A stretch of DNA of 64,000 nt, taken from positions 1,798,001-1,862,000 of the forward strand of contig CAVPZC010000001.1 of NCBI GenBank assembly GCA_963710175.1, read 5' to 3'. The DNA is from Phormidesmis sp963710175 (GTDB lineage: Bacteria; Cyanobacteriota; Cyanobacteriia; Phormidesmidales; Phormidesmidaceae). This document shows, piece by piece, positions 51,119 to 60,482 of this stretch. The position numbers were made by a program, and so were the translations under genes. The notes under the pieces were generated by a model. The model was not told the DNA's origin. It did no database searches and saw only the letters and a program-made list of their open reading frames with translations. Within the stretch, counting starts at the first letter, position 1; each line of letters opens with the position of its first letter.

Positions 51119-51649
51119 ATGAGGTCTATTTTGTCTATTTTTGTAACGATTGTCTTAACAATAATGATTGCGCTCAGCCTGCCTGCCACAGCGCTAGCCC
51201 AGCCAGAATCCTTGGCCGTATTACCGGGATTAAAGGGCGTTTTTGCCAGCAGTCGCCCGGATGATATTGGCATGAAGAATGGCACACTCGCCAGCTGCCC
51301 GGCTTCGCCCAACTGCGTCGTCAGCCAGGGCGCAGATGAAGAACACGCGATTGCCCCCATCGCCTACAGCACAGACCGGGCGACAGCTCGCCAAAACTTA
51401 ATTGATATTCTAGGCGTCGTGCCTCGCACCCAAATTATTGAGCAGCGGGACGACTACATATTGGCTGAATCTGAAAGTCGGCTGATGGGCTTTGTCGATG
51501 ACAGCGAATTTTACTTGCCCGCTGACGAAAAAGTCATCCAGATGCGCTCAGCCGCCCGGCTAGGCGAATCTGACTTGGGCGTCAACCGTCGCCGTCTGGA
51601 GCAGATTCGACTAGCCTTTGCTGACTTAACACAGCAATCCGCTCAGTAG
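51119..51649 (+). CDS. DUF1499 domain protein, exported
   Basis: 176 residues. A signal peptide (FVTIVLTIMIALSLPATALAQ) precedes a DUF1499 domain: LASCPASPNCVVSQGAD with the conserved CPxSPNCV motif, HAIAPIAYSTDRATARQNLIDIL, and FVDDSEFYLPADEKVIQMRSAARLGESDLGVNRRRLEQIR. Function unknown. It is periplasmic or lumenal; the plastid relatives are thylakoid proteins. AAGGAG precedes the ATG. Convergent with recA. Confidence 0.88.
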   Translation: MRSILSIFVTIVLTIMIALSLPATALAQPESLAVLPGLKGVFASSRPDDIGMKNGTLASCPASPNCVVSQGADEEHAIAPIAYSTDRATARQNLIDILGVVPRTQIIEQRDDYILAESESRLMGFVDDSEFYLPADEKVIQMRSAARLGESDLGVNRRRLEQIRLAFADLTQQSAQ

Positions 51650-51727
51650 CAAGCTGCTGTCCATGCCTCTCGTCAGAACCCTAGCGCTAGCTGAACGGGA
51701 GGACTATTCAGCTGACTACTCGGATAG

Positions 51728-52870
51728 CTACTTAGCCTTACTCTTGCTGCGACCTCTTTTGCTGGCCTTTTCTTCGGCCTCAGCAACAACTTCCTCAACC
51801 TCTTCCTGCATCTCTACATCAACCTCGACAGGTTCAATCACCTCGCTTTCGGTCTCAGGCTCAATAGGGATGGCTTCAGGCTTAAGCTTAGTCATCACCT
51901 GAGCTTTGACTTTGGCGGCAAATTCGGGGTCTTCTTTCATGCGAATGATGGTGTTATCGCGACCCTGACCGACATTCGCACCCTCAAAGCTATACCAGGC
52001 CCCTTTGCGCACAACGATATCGTACTCTTCGGCAATATCTAGCAGGCAGCCCAGCGTCGAGATGCCTTCGCCAAAAATAATGTCAAATTCGGCGATGCGG
52101 AAGGGCGGCGCAACTTTGTTCTTAGCGACCTTCACTTTGACGCGGATACCAAACTGGTCGTTGCCCTTTTTCAAAGTCTGAATCCGGCGAATGTCCAGCC
52201 GGACAGAGGCGTAAAATTTCAGCGCGTTACCACCAGTCGTAGTTTCGGGATTGCCGTAGGTGACGCCAATTTTCAAACGAAGCTGGTTGAGAAAAATCAC
52301 CGTGCATTTCGATTTGCCAATGTTGCCGGTAATTTTTCGCAGCGCCTGGCTCATCAACCGGGCCTGTAGACCCATGTGCGAGTCACCCATTTCGCCTTCA
52401 ATTTCGGCGCGGGGGGTAAGAGCGGCAACTGAATCAACCACGATCAGATCGACAGCAGAGGAGCGGACAAGCTGGTCGCAAATTTCCAGACCCATTTCGC
52501 CGGTATCGGGCTGAGAGATTAGCAAATCCTCGACGTTGACGCCGAGAGCAGCTGCATAGTAAGGGTCGAGCGCGTGTTCTGCGTCAATGAAAGCAGCGAC
52601 GCCACCCTGCTGCTGAATTTCGGCGATCGCATGTAAAGCCAGCGTTGTCTTACCCGAACTCTCTGGGCCGTAAATCTCAATTACCCGGCCTTTGGGCAAG
52701 CCGCCGCCAAGCGCCATATCGAGGGTGAGCGCGCCAGTAGGAATAGTTTCTACGTGCATACGGCTGGCTTCACCTAACCGCATAATGGAGCCTTTACCAA
52801 AATTGCGCTCAATCTGGGTGAGCACTGAGGTGAGGGCTTTTTGCTTGTCAGAGGAAGCGTTGGCAGCCAT
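51728..52870 (-). CDS. recA: Recombinase RecA
   Basis: Homologous recombination and SOS co-protease. 380 residues: Walker A GPESSGKTT (~68-76), FIDAEHALDP, the VIVVDSVAAL Walker B region, the L1/L2 loops (MGDSHMGLQARLMSQALRKIT, GNPETTTGGNALKFYASVRLDIRR), and a long acidic C-tail rich in Glu/Val that is longer than the E. coli one. Monocistronic. A palindromic operator-like site lies 65-90 bp upstream. Confidence 0.97.
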   Translation of the reverse strand: MAANASSDKQKALTSVLTQIERNFGKGSIMRLGEASRMHVETIPTGALTLDMALGGGLPKGRVIEIYGPESSGKTTLALHAIAEIQQQGGVAAFIDAEHALDPYYAAALGVNVEDLLISQPDTGEMGLEICDQLVRSSAVDLIVVDSVAALTPRAEIEGEMGDSHMGLQARLMSQALRKITGNIGKSKCTVIFLNQLRLKIGVTYGNPETTTGGNALKFYASVRLDIRRIQTLKKGNDQFGIRVKVKVAKNKVAPPFRIAEFDIIFGEGISTLGCLLDIAEEYDIVVRKGAWYSFEGANVGQGRDNTIIRMKEDPEFAAKVKAQVMTKLKPEAIPIEPETESEVIEPVEVDVEMQEEVEEVVAEAEEKASKRGRSKSKAK

Positions 52871-53221
52871 AGGTGTTTCCGAGGAGGTTTTCTGAGAGGT
52901 CAGCTGAAGATCAGTTGGGGTAAATTCGCTATACTATTTTAGTACACATGAACTAAAATGACATCTGTAAATGTAGGTTGCCCCGCTGGGTCGGCCTCAG
53001 TTTATCTAGCCAGTATTATCCGGTCAATACGTCTGGAACATATCTAGATGAGTGTGCCTAAGAGTAGCGTAATCCACACCGCTCTCAGATCGGCCCTGGC
53101 CACCCATAAAGCAGCGGTAAATTTAGTAGATATACTGAGCAGCTAAGCAACGTATTTTGAGATGTTGAGTTTGTGGGTGATGAGCGATCTGCTACCTGCC
53201 TTCTATATTGCGCCTTGAACC
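52871..53221. other. Divergent region upstream of recA
   Basis: About 350 bp with the dyad at 52936-52959 and the promoter of the small gene at 53222. No other gene was seen. Confidence 0.5.
52936..52959. promoter_or_regulatory. Palindromic operator upstream of recA (LexA-box-like)
   Basis: Arms ATTTTAGTAC and GAACTAAAAT around ACAT. The core AGTACACATGAACT differs at one position from the published cyanobacterial LexA consensus RGTACNNNDGTWCB. Its place before recA supports SOS-type control, but the mismatch and the fact that LexA does not control recA in some cyanobacteria leave doubt. Confidence 0.5.
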
Positions 53222-53416
53222 ATGCAAGACTGTGAACTCGTCGATATTTTGACCTATCCCGGCTGGGCTATTGCTATTGGCCGCACCCCAATGGGATACC
53301 GCTGCTGGGTATTTACCCCCGACTTTACGGTGCTTGACGACGGAGAGTTTTATCCCACCAGTGAGGCCGCCGCTGAAACGGCCCGCTGTCTGATTATCGA
53401 TTCTAGAGAATATTAA
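53222..53416 (+). CDS. Small conserved cyanobacterial protein, unknown
   Basis: 64 residues, compact: LVDILTYPGWAIAIGRTPMGYRCWVFTPDFTVLDDGEFYPTSEAA (in part) with many aromatic residues and Gly, and an ending AAETARCLIIDSREY. It resembles short soluble proteins common in cyanobacteria with no assigned role. Divergent from recA; convergent with the GH15 gene. Confidence 0.65.
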   Translation: MQDCELVDILTYPGWAIAIGRTPMGYRCWVFTPDFTVLDDGEFYPTSEAAAETARCLIIDSREY

Positions 53417-53448
53417 AAGAAGCGGACACACCTAATAGCTACAAACAG

Positions 53449-55446
53449 CTACTTTTCGAGGGCTTCACTCAGGTTCCAGGCGGCACTAATCAGCGCAATG
53501 TGAGTAAAGGCCTGCGGAAAGTTACCCAGCGCTGCGCCACTGATGCCCGTCTCCTCGGCGTAAAGGCCAAGATGGTTGGCGTAGGTGAGCATTTCTTCAA
53601 AGATCCGGCGGGCCTCATCAAGCCGGTCAGGATCGGTACTGCCTGCGCGGGTCAGCGCTTCAACCAGCCAAAAAGTGCAGAGGTTAAAGGTACCTTCTTC
53701 GCCGGTCAGTCCGTCGCTGGATTCACCACTGTCGAGAGAATTGTAGCGATACACCAGGCTGTTGGCGGTGAGCCCACCCTCCTGCGGCGGCTTTTTGACA
53801 GCGCGAATAGTTTTCAGCATTTTTGGATCGCTCGGGGCCATGAAGAAAACCAGCGGCATGATCAGGCAGCCCGCATCGAGGTCTTTTTCGCCATAGGCTT
53901 GAACAAACGCCTGACGATCTTCGTCCCAGCCTTTTTCTAAGATTTCTTCATAGATTTCGTCTCTGACTTTTTCCCAACGCGATCGCTCTGCCGGAAAAGA
54001 TCGGCTCTCGGCAATCCGCAATCCTCGGTCGACCGCAACCCAGCACATCAGCCGGGAATACACATGATTTTTCTTGCCGCCGCGCGACTCCCAAACGCCC
54101 TGATCTTTGCGCTGCCAGTTGTCGCATACCCAGTTAGTCAAGTAGCGCAAATGAGTCCAAAAATCGTAGGAGATAAATTCGCCATATTTGTTGTAGAGAT
54201 AGGCTGAATCCATCAGCTCACCGCAGATGTCGAGCTGTAGCTGATCAAAAGCGCTGTTGCCAATCCGCACAGGCTGAGATCCTTTATAGCCCTCTAAGTG
54301 ATCGAGAGAGTCTTCTTCCAGGTCTAACTTGCCGTCTATACGGTACATGACCTCCAAGCTGCCCCCTTCTCCTAGCTCTTGGCAGCGGGCTTCTAACCAG
54401 CCCATAAAGTCTCTTGCTTCGGTCATAAAGCCAATCCGCATCAGCGCATAGACCGTAAAGGCCGCGTCTCGAATCCAGGTGTAGCGATAGTCCCAGTTGC
54501 GCTCGCCGCCTATCTGCTCCGGCAGGCTAGTCGTCGGCGCGGCAATAATGGCACCGGTCGGTTCATAGGTCATCAGCTTTAGTGCCAGGGCAGAACGCTC
54601 TACCTGCCTACGCCAACGACCGGTGTAGACGCACTGCGAGAGCCACTTACGCCAGTAAGTCGTAGTCTCTTTAAAGAACTGTTCAGCCGTCTGGTTAAGA
54701 TTGTCGAGCTGCGTCGAAGAAAGGGAGAACGCAGCCTGGGTCTGGCCGTCTTGTTGTCTGGCCTTTTGGGTGTTGATAGGCCGATTTGACTTCTCTGCTA
54801 TCTCCTCGTAGTTATCAACTTCACAGCCATCGCTCTGATTGATGACCGGCTTAAAGATGAAAGTTGCTGTTTCTCCTTCCTTTAGCTTGAACTCAGCAAA
54901 AGCGCCTCTGTCGTTAATGGTCAGCGGCACCTCGGTAACCAATTCAAAGCGTTGACACTGAGCTTCAGCCGGATTTTCAACAGGGTCACTATCGCCTTTG
55001 CAAGGATCTTCGTCGCAAGAAAATTTAACGCCTGTGTCTGTTTTCGTCGTTTTGTGAGCGGCGCGGCCATAGTCAAAGGCGGGGTAGCACTCAGCGCGAA
55101 AAGAGATTTCTTTGCGAACGGTCCGCACCTGACGAACAATCCAGTTGCGGACAGTCGAGTTGCCCAGCGGCATGAAGTCAACCACTTCACCCACACCGCA
55201 GTCACAGAGAAAACGGGTGATCAGGATATTAGTTTCGGGATAGTAGAACTGCTTGTGGTTATCTTGTGAGACCGTTGACTCAATTTTGAAGTGCCCTCCT
55301 TTTTGACTGTCTAGCAGGGCCGCAAATATGCTGGGTGAGTCGTGGCGAGGATGGCAAAACCAGTCAATAGAGGCATTCAGTCCAATTAGCGCGGTACTGC
55401 GCATGTTGCCAATAAGGCCATAGTTCTCAATGGGCTGATAGCTCAC
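53449..55446 (-). CDS. Glycoside hydrolase family 15 protein (glucoamylase/trehalase-like)
   Basis: 665 residues. The N-terminus YQPIENYGLIGNMRSTALIGLNASIDWFCHPRHDSPSIF (in part) matches the bacterial GH15 beta-sandwich domain. The (alpha/alpha)6 barrel follows with TTSLPEQIGGERNWDYRYTWIRDAAFTVYALMRIGF, EVMYRIDGKLDLEEDSLDHLEGY, and a C-terminal GEEGTFNLCTFWLVEALTRAG with a likely catalytic Glu. A charged, Cys-containing insertion sits near residues 150-260, longer than in many homologues. Acts on alpha-glucans or trehalose; the substrate is not decided by sequence. Confidence 0.9.
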   Translation of the reverse strand: MSYQPIENYGLIGNMRSTALIGLNASIDWFCHPRHDSPSIFAALLDSQKGGHFKIESTVSQDNHKQFYYPETNILITRFLCDCGVGEVVDFMPLGNSTVRNWIVRQVRTVRKEISFRAECYPAFDYGRAAHKTTKTDTGVKFSCDEDPCKGDSDPVENPAEAQCQRFELVTEVPLTINDRGAFAEFKLKEGETATFIFKPVINQSDGCEVDNYEEIAEKSNRPINTQKARQQDGQTQAAFSLSSTQLDNLNQTAEQFFKETTTYWRKWLSQCVYTGRWRRQVERSALALKLMTYEPTGAIIAAPTTSLPEQIGGERNWDYRYTWIRDAAFTVYALMRIGFMTEARDFMGWLEARCQELGEGGSLEVMYRIDGKLDLEEDSLDHLEGYKGSQPVRIGNSAFDQLQLDICGELMDSAYLYNKYGEFISYDFWTHLRYLTNWVCDNWQRKDQGVWESRGGKKNHVYSRLMCWVAVDRGLRIAESRSFPAERSRWEKVRDEIYEEILEKGWDEDRQAFVQAYGEKDLDAGCLIMPLVFFMAPSDPKMLKTIRAVKKPPQEGGLTANSLVYRYNSLDSGESSDGLTGEEGTFNLCTFWLVEALTRAGSTDPDRLDEARRIFEEMLTYANHLGLYAEETGISGAALGNFPQAFTHIALISAAWNLSEALEK

Positions 55447-55613
55447 AAAAATTCCTGTCGGTATAGCTTTCTCGCCCTATTTTACAATGTTTCATAATAT
55501 TTTTTGTGTCTATCAAAAGGGGCGATCGCCATTTCTACCTTTTGAGTTACTTGCCGTTTGCTGCAACGCTCTGAAGACTTGCTTTAAAAGATCGCCTTAC
55601 TGCTCTACGAGGG

Positions 55614-56531
55614 TTAGCCCTGCTCAGGCTCTACTAAATCAAATCGTTTAGGATAGGGCAGATTGCATCTGGCAAACTCTTTTTTGGCGCGAACGGTGAG
55701 GTCGGTCGCATAGGAAAATTCATCGCGAGCGTCTAGCGGGTAGGAGCGCAGCTTAAACAGACTGCCCCAGCTATGATCTGACATCACCACTTTAATCGGC
55801 AGCTTCAAGTGAGTATATTTGCTGGTGTAGGCAATACGATACAGAATGTTTTCAACCTGCTCTGGGTTGGCTTCGTGAGCCAGATAAAACTCGGTGACGA
55901 CCTGCGCTTCTAACTCGCCCATATTGGCGTTAGAGACAGAATTTGTCCAAATGTAATTGTGAGGAACGGTAACAATATTATCGCTTGGGGTGCGCAGGCG
56001 AATTCCTCTGAGGCCGTAGCTGATAACTTCGCCATATTCGTTATCTATAGCAATGCGATCGCCCACCCGGTAAGGCGCCTCAAACAGCCCCACAATGCCC
56101 GCAATCACTGAGCTAGCATAGTCTTTGAAGGCAAAGCCCAGCGCTACTGCCACGGTGCCGGTAACCGCCAGCACATTGTCTCGGGAAAGATTTAAAAACA
56201 GGTTCATCAGCGTAATGATAGTGACCGTCATGACAAATGTTCGGACAAAAGGCTGAAACTGCTTAATCCGCAGACGATTATGCCTGGCTACCCGCTCCGA
56301 GACGGTCACCACAAGCCAATCTACTGTTTTGATAATGGCGTAAGCCACCACAATCACAATTGCAGCCTGTAAAACTTTTGGCCCAGTAATCTTAGTGAGA
56401 ATTTCTCTGGTCTGGTTGGCTGTCTCGCCGGCGGCTTCTCCAGCGCTTCGAGCCGCATCACCGGCCTTTTCCCCGGCTGATTGGCCAAGCAGCACCAAGC
56501 CTAAGTACTGACCATTCACTATAGAATTCAT
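55614..56531 (-). CDS. MscS-family mechanosensitive channel (second of pair)
   Basis: 305 residues. An Ala/Glu-rich N-terminus (AGEKAGDAARSAGEAAGE) is followed by transmembrane helices (VLQAAIVIVVAYAIIKTV, FVMTVTIITLMNLFL, and the pore helix VTGTVAVALGFAFKDYASSVIAGI) and the MscS beta domain FEAPYRVGDRIAIDNEYGEVISYGLRGIRLRTPSDNIVTVPHNYIW. Releases osmolytes or ions on membrane tension. It lies 28 nt downstream of the AAA/wHTH gene and is the last gene of the cluster. Confidence 0.92.
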   Translation of the reverse strand: MNSIVNGQYLGLVLLGQSAGEKAGDAARSAGEAAGETANQTREILTKITGPKVLQAAIVIVVAYAIIKTVDWLVVTVSERVARHNRLRIKQFQPFVRTFVMTVTIITLMNLFLNLSRDNVLAVTGTVAVALGFAFKDYASSVIAGIVGLFEAPYRVGDRIAIDNEYGEVISYGLRGIRLRTPSDNIVTVPHNYIWTNSVSNANMGELEAQVVTEFYLAHEANPEQVENILYRIAYTSKYTHLKLPIKVVMSDHSWGSLFKLRSYPLDARDEFSYATDLTVRAKKEFARCNLPYPKRFDLVEPEQG

Positions 56532-56559
56532 TCTAGATATCTACTCTCCTATCTGAGCC

Positions 56560-57990
56560 CTAAGGCACCTCAATGATGAAGTTGTTCTTAGCCAATTCAC
56601 GGCGAAGCTTTGGATAGTGAATCGGGTTAGCTTTAATCACGTTTCCCTTTTGTTCAATCACGCCCGCGTTACGGAGTACCTGCACCTGGTTATTGACGAC
56701 CTGAGGCGCGTCGCCCAGGCTCTCAGCCATCGCCCGAATGGTCAGATCGCCATGCAGCATCAAAGAGTAAAGCAAATACAGATCATTCTGGTCAAGTTCA
56801 GGTAGAGGGGGTAGCTTAGGAATACCGGCTACTAGCTGGCGATCGCCCTCCCGATTACTTTGCTCTGGCGTTTCTTCTCCAGCTTTATCAACCTCTACAG
56901 ACTCGCCTTCTTTTAACTTCAGACTCACCATCTCCTTGCAGCGCAAAGAATTGATAAACAGCCGTACAGCAACTACGCTCACACCGTCCGAAATATCGGC
57001 CAACCGTTCAAAGTAATCGCGCTCCGGGCTTTCCTCTGCTTCTTCAGAATTATCCTCTGGCGTAAATTCGTCTTTGATCGCTCGCACTGAAGATTGCAGC
57101 GTAGCGCTTACTTCCTGGCTAATTTCAGAAATTGCTTCAATCGGCTTATCTGTTGAAACCTCTATGTCTAGCAGACTGTCTGGATGCTTGATGCGCTTAT
57201 GTAGCGCCGCATCGCTGAAATGAATATCGAACTGGTTGACAATGGGCTCAAGCCAGCTTTGTAGCTCTTTGCCAGCTAGCTTAGGAAGCATCACCAGTTC
57301 ACCACAGTAAGCGTGAAACTTCAGCGTAGATCTAAGATATTCCCAGCCCACCGTGCCGCTGCCAATCACCCAAAACTGCGAGCGGTCTTCTAGCAGCGTA
57401 TCGCGCAGATAGTCCACCCCGTTCAGGCCCTCAGCACTGCGTAAAAAGCACCAACACAAGTTGGGGATGACCGCTAAGTTTCTACCGTCTCTTTGGCCTA
57501 ATCTGTCTGCGGTTCTACTGACGCGATCAGTCGGTGACTCTTCAGCGGTCGATTCATCGTCAGACCACTCTAGCTTTTCTCGCAGCTGCTGCTCGATTGA
57601 TCTAAGATCGGGCGGGCGCTCTGCCCAGTCCAAAAGATTAACGGGCATTAGCTCCTTGTGAACGTCTCGTTTGCCCAGTATATCGACCAGGATGCGGGAG
57701 ACTGAAGTCACCGGCGTGCTCAAAATTACGATGGAATTGGCCGACGAGCGGGGCCGGTCTTGCCACTGGGTAATTGCTTCTTCTAAAGCGTCTAGAATAG
57801 CCTCTTTTTCGCGAGGATGAGTAGGCAGTGCTTCAACAGCCGCTAGCAGCTGGTCGGCCAACTCACGATGCATCTGAGCTAGCGCCTCTTCAGGCGCTGG
57901 CTGATGGTGCGGGTCTTTATCCAGCCGATTGACCCTGAAAGCACGCCTCTCAAGTAGCCAGTCTCTAAACTTTTCAATTTTATTGGCCAT
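56560..57990 (-). CDS. Degenerate AAA/P-loop-like protein with C-terminal winged helix, MscS-associated
   Basis: 476 residues. After a helical N-terminus, SIVILSTPVTSVSRILVDIL sits where a Walker A would be but lacks GK(T/S). LAVIPNLCWCFLRSAEGLNGVDYL lies at the Walker B position, and FWVIGSGTVGWEYL then LVMLPKLAGKELQSWLEPIV resembles the sensor-1/lid region of AAA-type ATPases. ATP binding is therefore doubtful. An acidic linker leads to a C-terminal winged helix (LLYSLMLHGDLTIRAMAESLG, VVNNQVQVLRNAGVIEQKGNVIKA). It sits between two mscS genes on the same strand, so it probably regulates or scaffolds them. Confidence 0.72.
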   Translation of the reverse strand: MANKIEKFRDWLLERRAFRVNRLDKDPHHQPAPEEALAQMHRELADQLLAAVEALPTHPREKEAILDALEEAITQWQDRPRSSANSIVILSTPVTSVSRILVDILGKRDVHKELMPVNLLDWAERPPDLRSIEQQLREKLEWSDDESTAEESPTDRVSRTADRLGQRDGRNLAVIPNLCWCFLRSAEGLNGVDYLRDTLLEDRSQFWVIGSGTVGWEYLRSTLKFHAYCGELVMLPKLAGKELQSWLEPIVNQFDIHFSDAALHKRIKHPDSLLDIEVSTDKPIEAISEISQEVSATLQSSVRAIKDEFTPEDNSEEAEESPERDYFERLADISDGVSVVAVRLFINSLRCKEMVSLKLKEGESVEVDKAGEETPEQSNREGDRQLVAGIPKLPPLPELDQNDLYLLYSLMLHGDLTIRAMAESLGDAPQVVNNQVQVLRNAGVIEQKGNVIKANPIHYPKLRRELAKNNFIIEVP

Positions 57991-58075
57991 TACTGATAAC
58001 TAGACGCTGTATTGGCTACTTCAGTTGGCCCTAAACGCTAGTTTAAGAGCTAGGAAAGCATTTTCTATTATGCCT

Positions 58076-59086
58076 CTATTGGTGGTTGCTTTGTTTTTGG
58101 GGCCCATTTTGACGCTGGCTGCGCTGATTTTGCACCATTGTTAGTACAGAGCGAGACAAGTTGAGGGCGCGAGGTGGGTCACTCTCAGGCGTAACTGGCC
58201 AGCCTTCTCGCTGCCTGGATCGGTCGCCGTCGGTTTCTTCGGTTTGGTCGTGAAAGAGAATTTGCTGGGTGGGAAAGGGCAGATCGATACCAGCCGCGAC
58301 CAGCCGGTTGCAGATATTTTCTAGCACCCAGTCCATTGAAGCTACGGCATCGGCGCGGCGCGGCGGCTCTATCCACCAGCGAGCGCGAATATTGATTGTG
58401 CTGTCGGCTAGATCTACCACCAGCGCTTCAGGCTGAGGATCTTCGAGCACTTCTGGTCGGCTGTTGAGCGTTTCTAAAATGATGTCTTTGGCGCGGGCAA
58501 TATCATCGCCGTAGCCAATACCAATGTCATACTGCAAGCGGCGGCGATCATAGGCAGTATTCACCATCACCGAATTGGTAAATAGCTCTGCGTTGGGAAT
58601 CACAACCCGACGACCATCGTAGGTGCGAATAGTGGTAGCCCGCGTTTGGATATGTTCGACGGTGCCTTCAAACTCTTTGAAGATAATTTGATCCTCAAGC
58701 TGAAAGGGCTCGGTGAGCAAAATCAAAATGCCCGCTAGAAAGTTTTGCAGAATGTCTTTGAAGGCAAACCCGATAGCGACACCGCCAATGCCCAAGGTAG
58801 CTAACGCATCAGCGGGGTTAAAAGAGGGGAAGATAATAGTGGCTGCGACTAGAAAGCCTAGAATGATCAGTCCGCCTTGAGACAATCGTCCGAAGACCAG
58901 CCCAATATTCCTTGTATCGCGGTTTCGCGTACGCTTACGGACGAAGCTGCGGAGAACCTTGCCGATGAGCCAAAAAATGGTGAAGACAATGATGCCAATG
59001 ACCAGATTTGGAAGGAGAGCGATCGCTCCCTGCACCATGTTAGTGATCTTGTCCGAGGCGGCTGAGAGCGAAACATTATCTTCCAC
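58076..59086 (-). CDS. MscS-family mechanosensitive channel (first of pair)
   Basis: 336 residues. Helices VIGIIVFTIFWLIGKVL and LIILGFLVAATIIFPSF and the pore helix ALATLGIGGVAIGFAFKDILQNFLAGILILLTEPFQLEDQI (in part), then the beta domain GTVEHIQTRATTIRTYDGRRVVIPNAELFTNSV and an alpha/beta domain. Closer to the short, classical MscS plan than its neighbour. Heads the cluster MscS / AAA-wHTH / MscS with an 85-nt gap to the next gene. Confidence 0.93.
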   Translation of the reverse strand: MEDNVSLSAASDKITNMVQGAIALLPNLVIGIIVFTIFWLIGKVLRSFVRKRTRNRDTRNIGLVFGRLSQGGLIILGFLVAATIIFPSFNPADALATLGIGGVAIGFAFKDILQNFLAGILILLTEPFQLEDQIIFKEFEGTVEHIQTRATTIRTYDGRRVVIPNAELFTNSVMVNTAYDRRRLQYDIGIGYGDDIARAKDIILETLNSRPEVLEDPQPEALVVDLADSTINIRARWWIEPPRRADAVASMDWVLENICNRLVAAGIDLPFPTQQILFHDQTEETDGDRSRQREGWPVTPESDPPRALNLSRSVLTMVQNQRSQRQNGPQKQSNHQ

Positions 59087-59194
59087 AGAGCTGTTCTAAA
59101 ATCCTGATATCTATACCCTGACACCCTACAAGGACAAATACCGCTGCTAGCTCTACCCTAAGATAGGAGTGCAGATGTTTGGCGGAGTTTGGCA

Positions 59195-60115
59195 ATGGTT
59201 TCTACGCCCCGTGCGTCTGCCCTAGCTTGGGGGTGTTTAGCGGCATTCACCTGGGGCCTGACAGGGAGCTTTATTAAGCTGCTGCCCGGCTTTACAACGG
59301 TTGAGGTATTAGCCGTTCGGATTTTGCTGGCCTTTGCCGTTACACTGCCAATCTTTTTAGTTCAGCCTGCGCTGCTACTGGAGTCTCTAGCCCTAGTACG
59401 CAGGCCGGTCGGCATTTTGCTGTCTAGTCTGATGGTGTTTTACTACCTGTTTGCAGTGCGGGCGTTTCAGCTCGCGCCAGTGAGCGATGTAACGCTGATG
59501 GTCGGGCTGTCGCCAATTTTGGGCTTGGCTTTTAAGCTGCTGACCGGAAAACCATTGGTGCGTTCAGAAGTCATCGGAGCGCTGACTGCGTTTACTGGTT
59601 TGCTGCTGTTTGTCTTGCCAAAGCTACAGGGTGCGGTAGGAGATCGCACGACGTATCTAACCGGTCTGCTTTTTGCCGCGATCGCCGCCTGTGTCTCGCT
59701 GGCCTATGCCGCCCTCTTTAAGCACTACGCAGCTAGCAAATCACTCAGTCTAAAATCACTTAGTCCAATTGCGGTTTCCTGCACAACTTTTGCCATTGGC
59801 TCGGTGGTAATTGCCCCCATCACCCTGATCAGCTCGCCCGACCTCTCAAGCAAACTAGCCCAGCCTGATGCGCTCGCAATTGCGCTCAGCCTGGGCATTA
59901 TCTCAACCGTGGTGCCTACCTTCTGCTACAGCTACGCAGCCAAGCATTTGCCGCCGGTACTGACGACCGGGCTCAATTTGCTCGTGCCCATTTTCGCAGC
60001 GCTGCTGGCCTTCTTTTTGCTGGGTGAGACGCTACCGGGACTCAGCATGGTGGGCGCAGCTCTGGTTTTAGCGGGCATTATGGTGCTTTCTATTAAAATG
60101 AAGGCAATATCGTAA
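59195..60115 (+). CDS. EamA-family (DMT superfamily) transporter
   Basis: 306 residues with ten transmembrane helices in two EamA repeats: ALAWGCLAAFTWGLTGSFIK at the start, VTLMVGLSPILGLAFKLLTGK, a second repeat beginning TGLLFAAIAACVSLAYAALF, and the closing TTGLNLLVPIFAALLAFFLLGETLPGLSMVGAALVLAGIM. Probably exports metabolites or amino acids; substrate unknown. ATG 59195 is preferred (GGAG 8 nt upstream) over a TTG two codons earlier. Divergent from the MscS cluster. Confidence 0.88.
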   Translation: MVSTPRASALAWGCLAAFTWGLTGSFIKLLPGFTTVEVLAVRILLAFAVTLPIFLVQPALLLESLALVRRPVGILLSSLMVFYYLFAVRAFQLAPVSDVTLMVGLSPILGLAFKLLTGKPLVRSEVIGALTAFTGLLLFVLPKLQGAVGDRTTYLTGLLFAAIAACVSLAYAALFKHYAASKSLSLKSLSPIAVSCTTFAIGSVVIAPITLISSPDLSSKLAQPDALAIALSLGIISTVVPTFCYSYAAKHLPPVLTTGLNLLVPIFAALLAFFLLGETLPGLSMVGAALVLAGIMVLSIKMKAIS

Positions 60116-60147
60116 GCACTCTACGCAGCAGACGCTATGGGAACACC

Positions 60148-60252
60148 TATAGCTTCCGGCACTTTACTCCATACAACATCACTGACTGTAAGCCATATAT
60201 AGCAACAGGCAAAGTGCTCCGCAAAGCGCGAATGCATCCGCGCTTTGCTATA
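60148..60252. repeat. Two-hairpin repeat, copy B (105 bp)
   Basis: TATAGC (60148-60153) to GCTATA (60247-60252). Short hairpin GCAAAGCGCG/CGCGCTTTGC (60221-60248) around AATGCATC. Long hairpin GCACTTT (60159-60165) with AAAGTGC (60211-60217). It lies 33 bp after the EamA stop and ends 8 bp before the next start codon. Confidence 0.82.
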
Positions 60253-60260
60253 AAACGCTG

Positions 60261-60467
60261 ATGGCTGAACAAGTAACATCAGCCGTCTTTTTATACGAAG
60301 ATCTGCTATGTCAGCTCAAACAACAGCCGAACTTATGGTTGGGGGCCGTCTTGTCTGAAATGCTGATGAGCGATCGCACCCCAGAAAGCACTACAAAGCT
60401 CGCCCACATCGACCAGATGAAAAACCAGTTAGACGGCTTTTGGCCTTTATCAACCGCTATTCTCTAA
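60261..60467 (+). CDS. Small helical protein, unknown
   Basis: 68 residues, predicted mostly helical: FLYEDLLCQLKQQPNLWLGAVLSEMLMS and LAHIDQMKNQLDGFWPLS. No domain recognised. Its start codon lies just 8 bp after repeat copy B, so the repeat forms its immediate upstream sequence. Convergent with the RND permease gene. Likely real because of regular composition, but small. Confidence 0.5.
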   Translation: MAEQVTSAVFLYEDLLCQLKQQPNLWLGAVLSEMLMSDRTPESTTKLAHIDQMKNQLDGFWPLSTAIL

Positions 60468-60482
60468 CAGATGCCACTCTTC

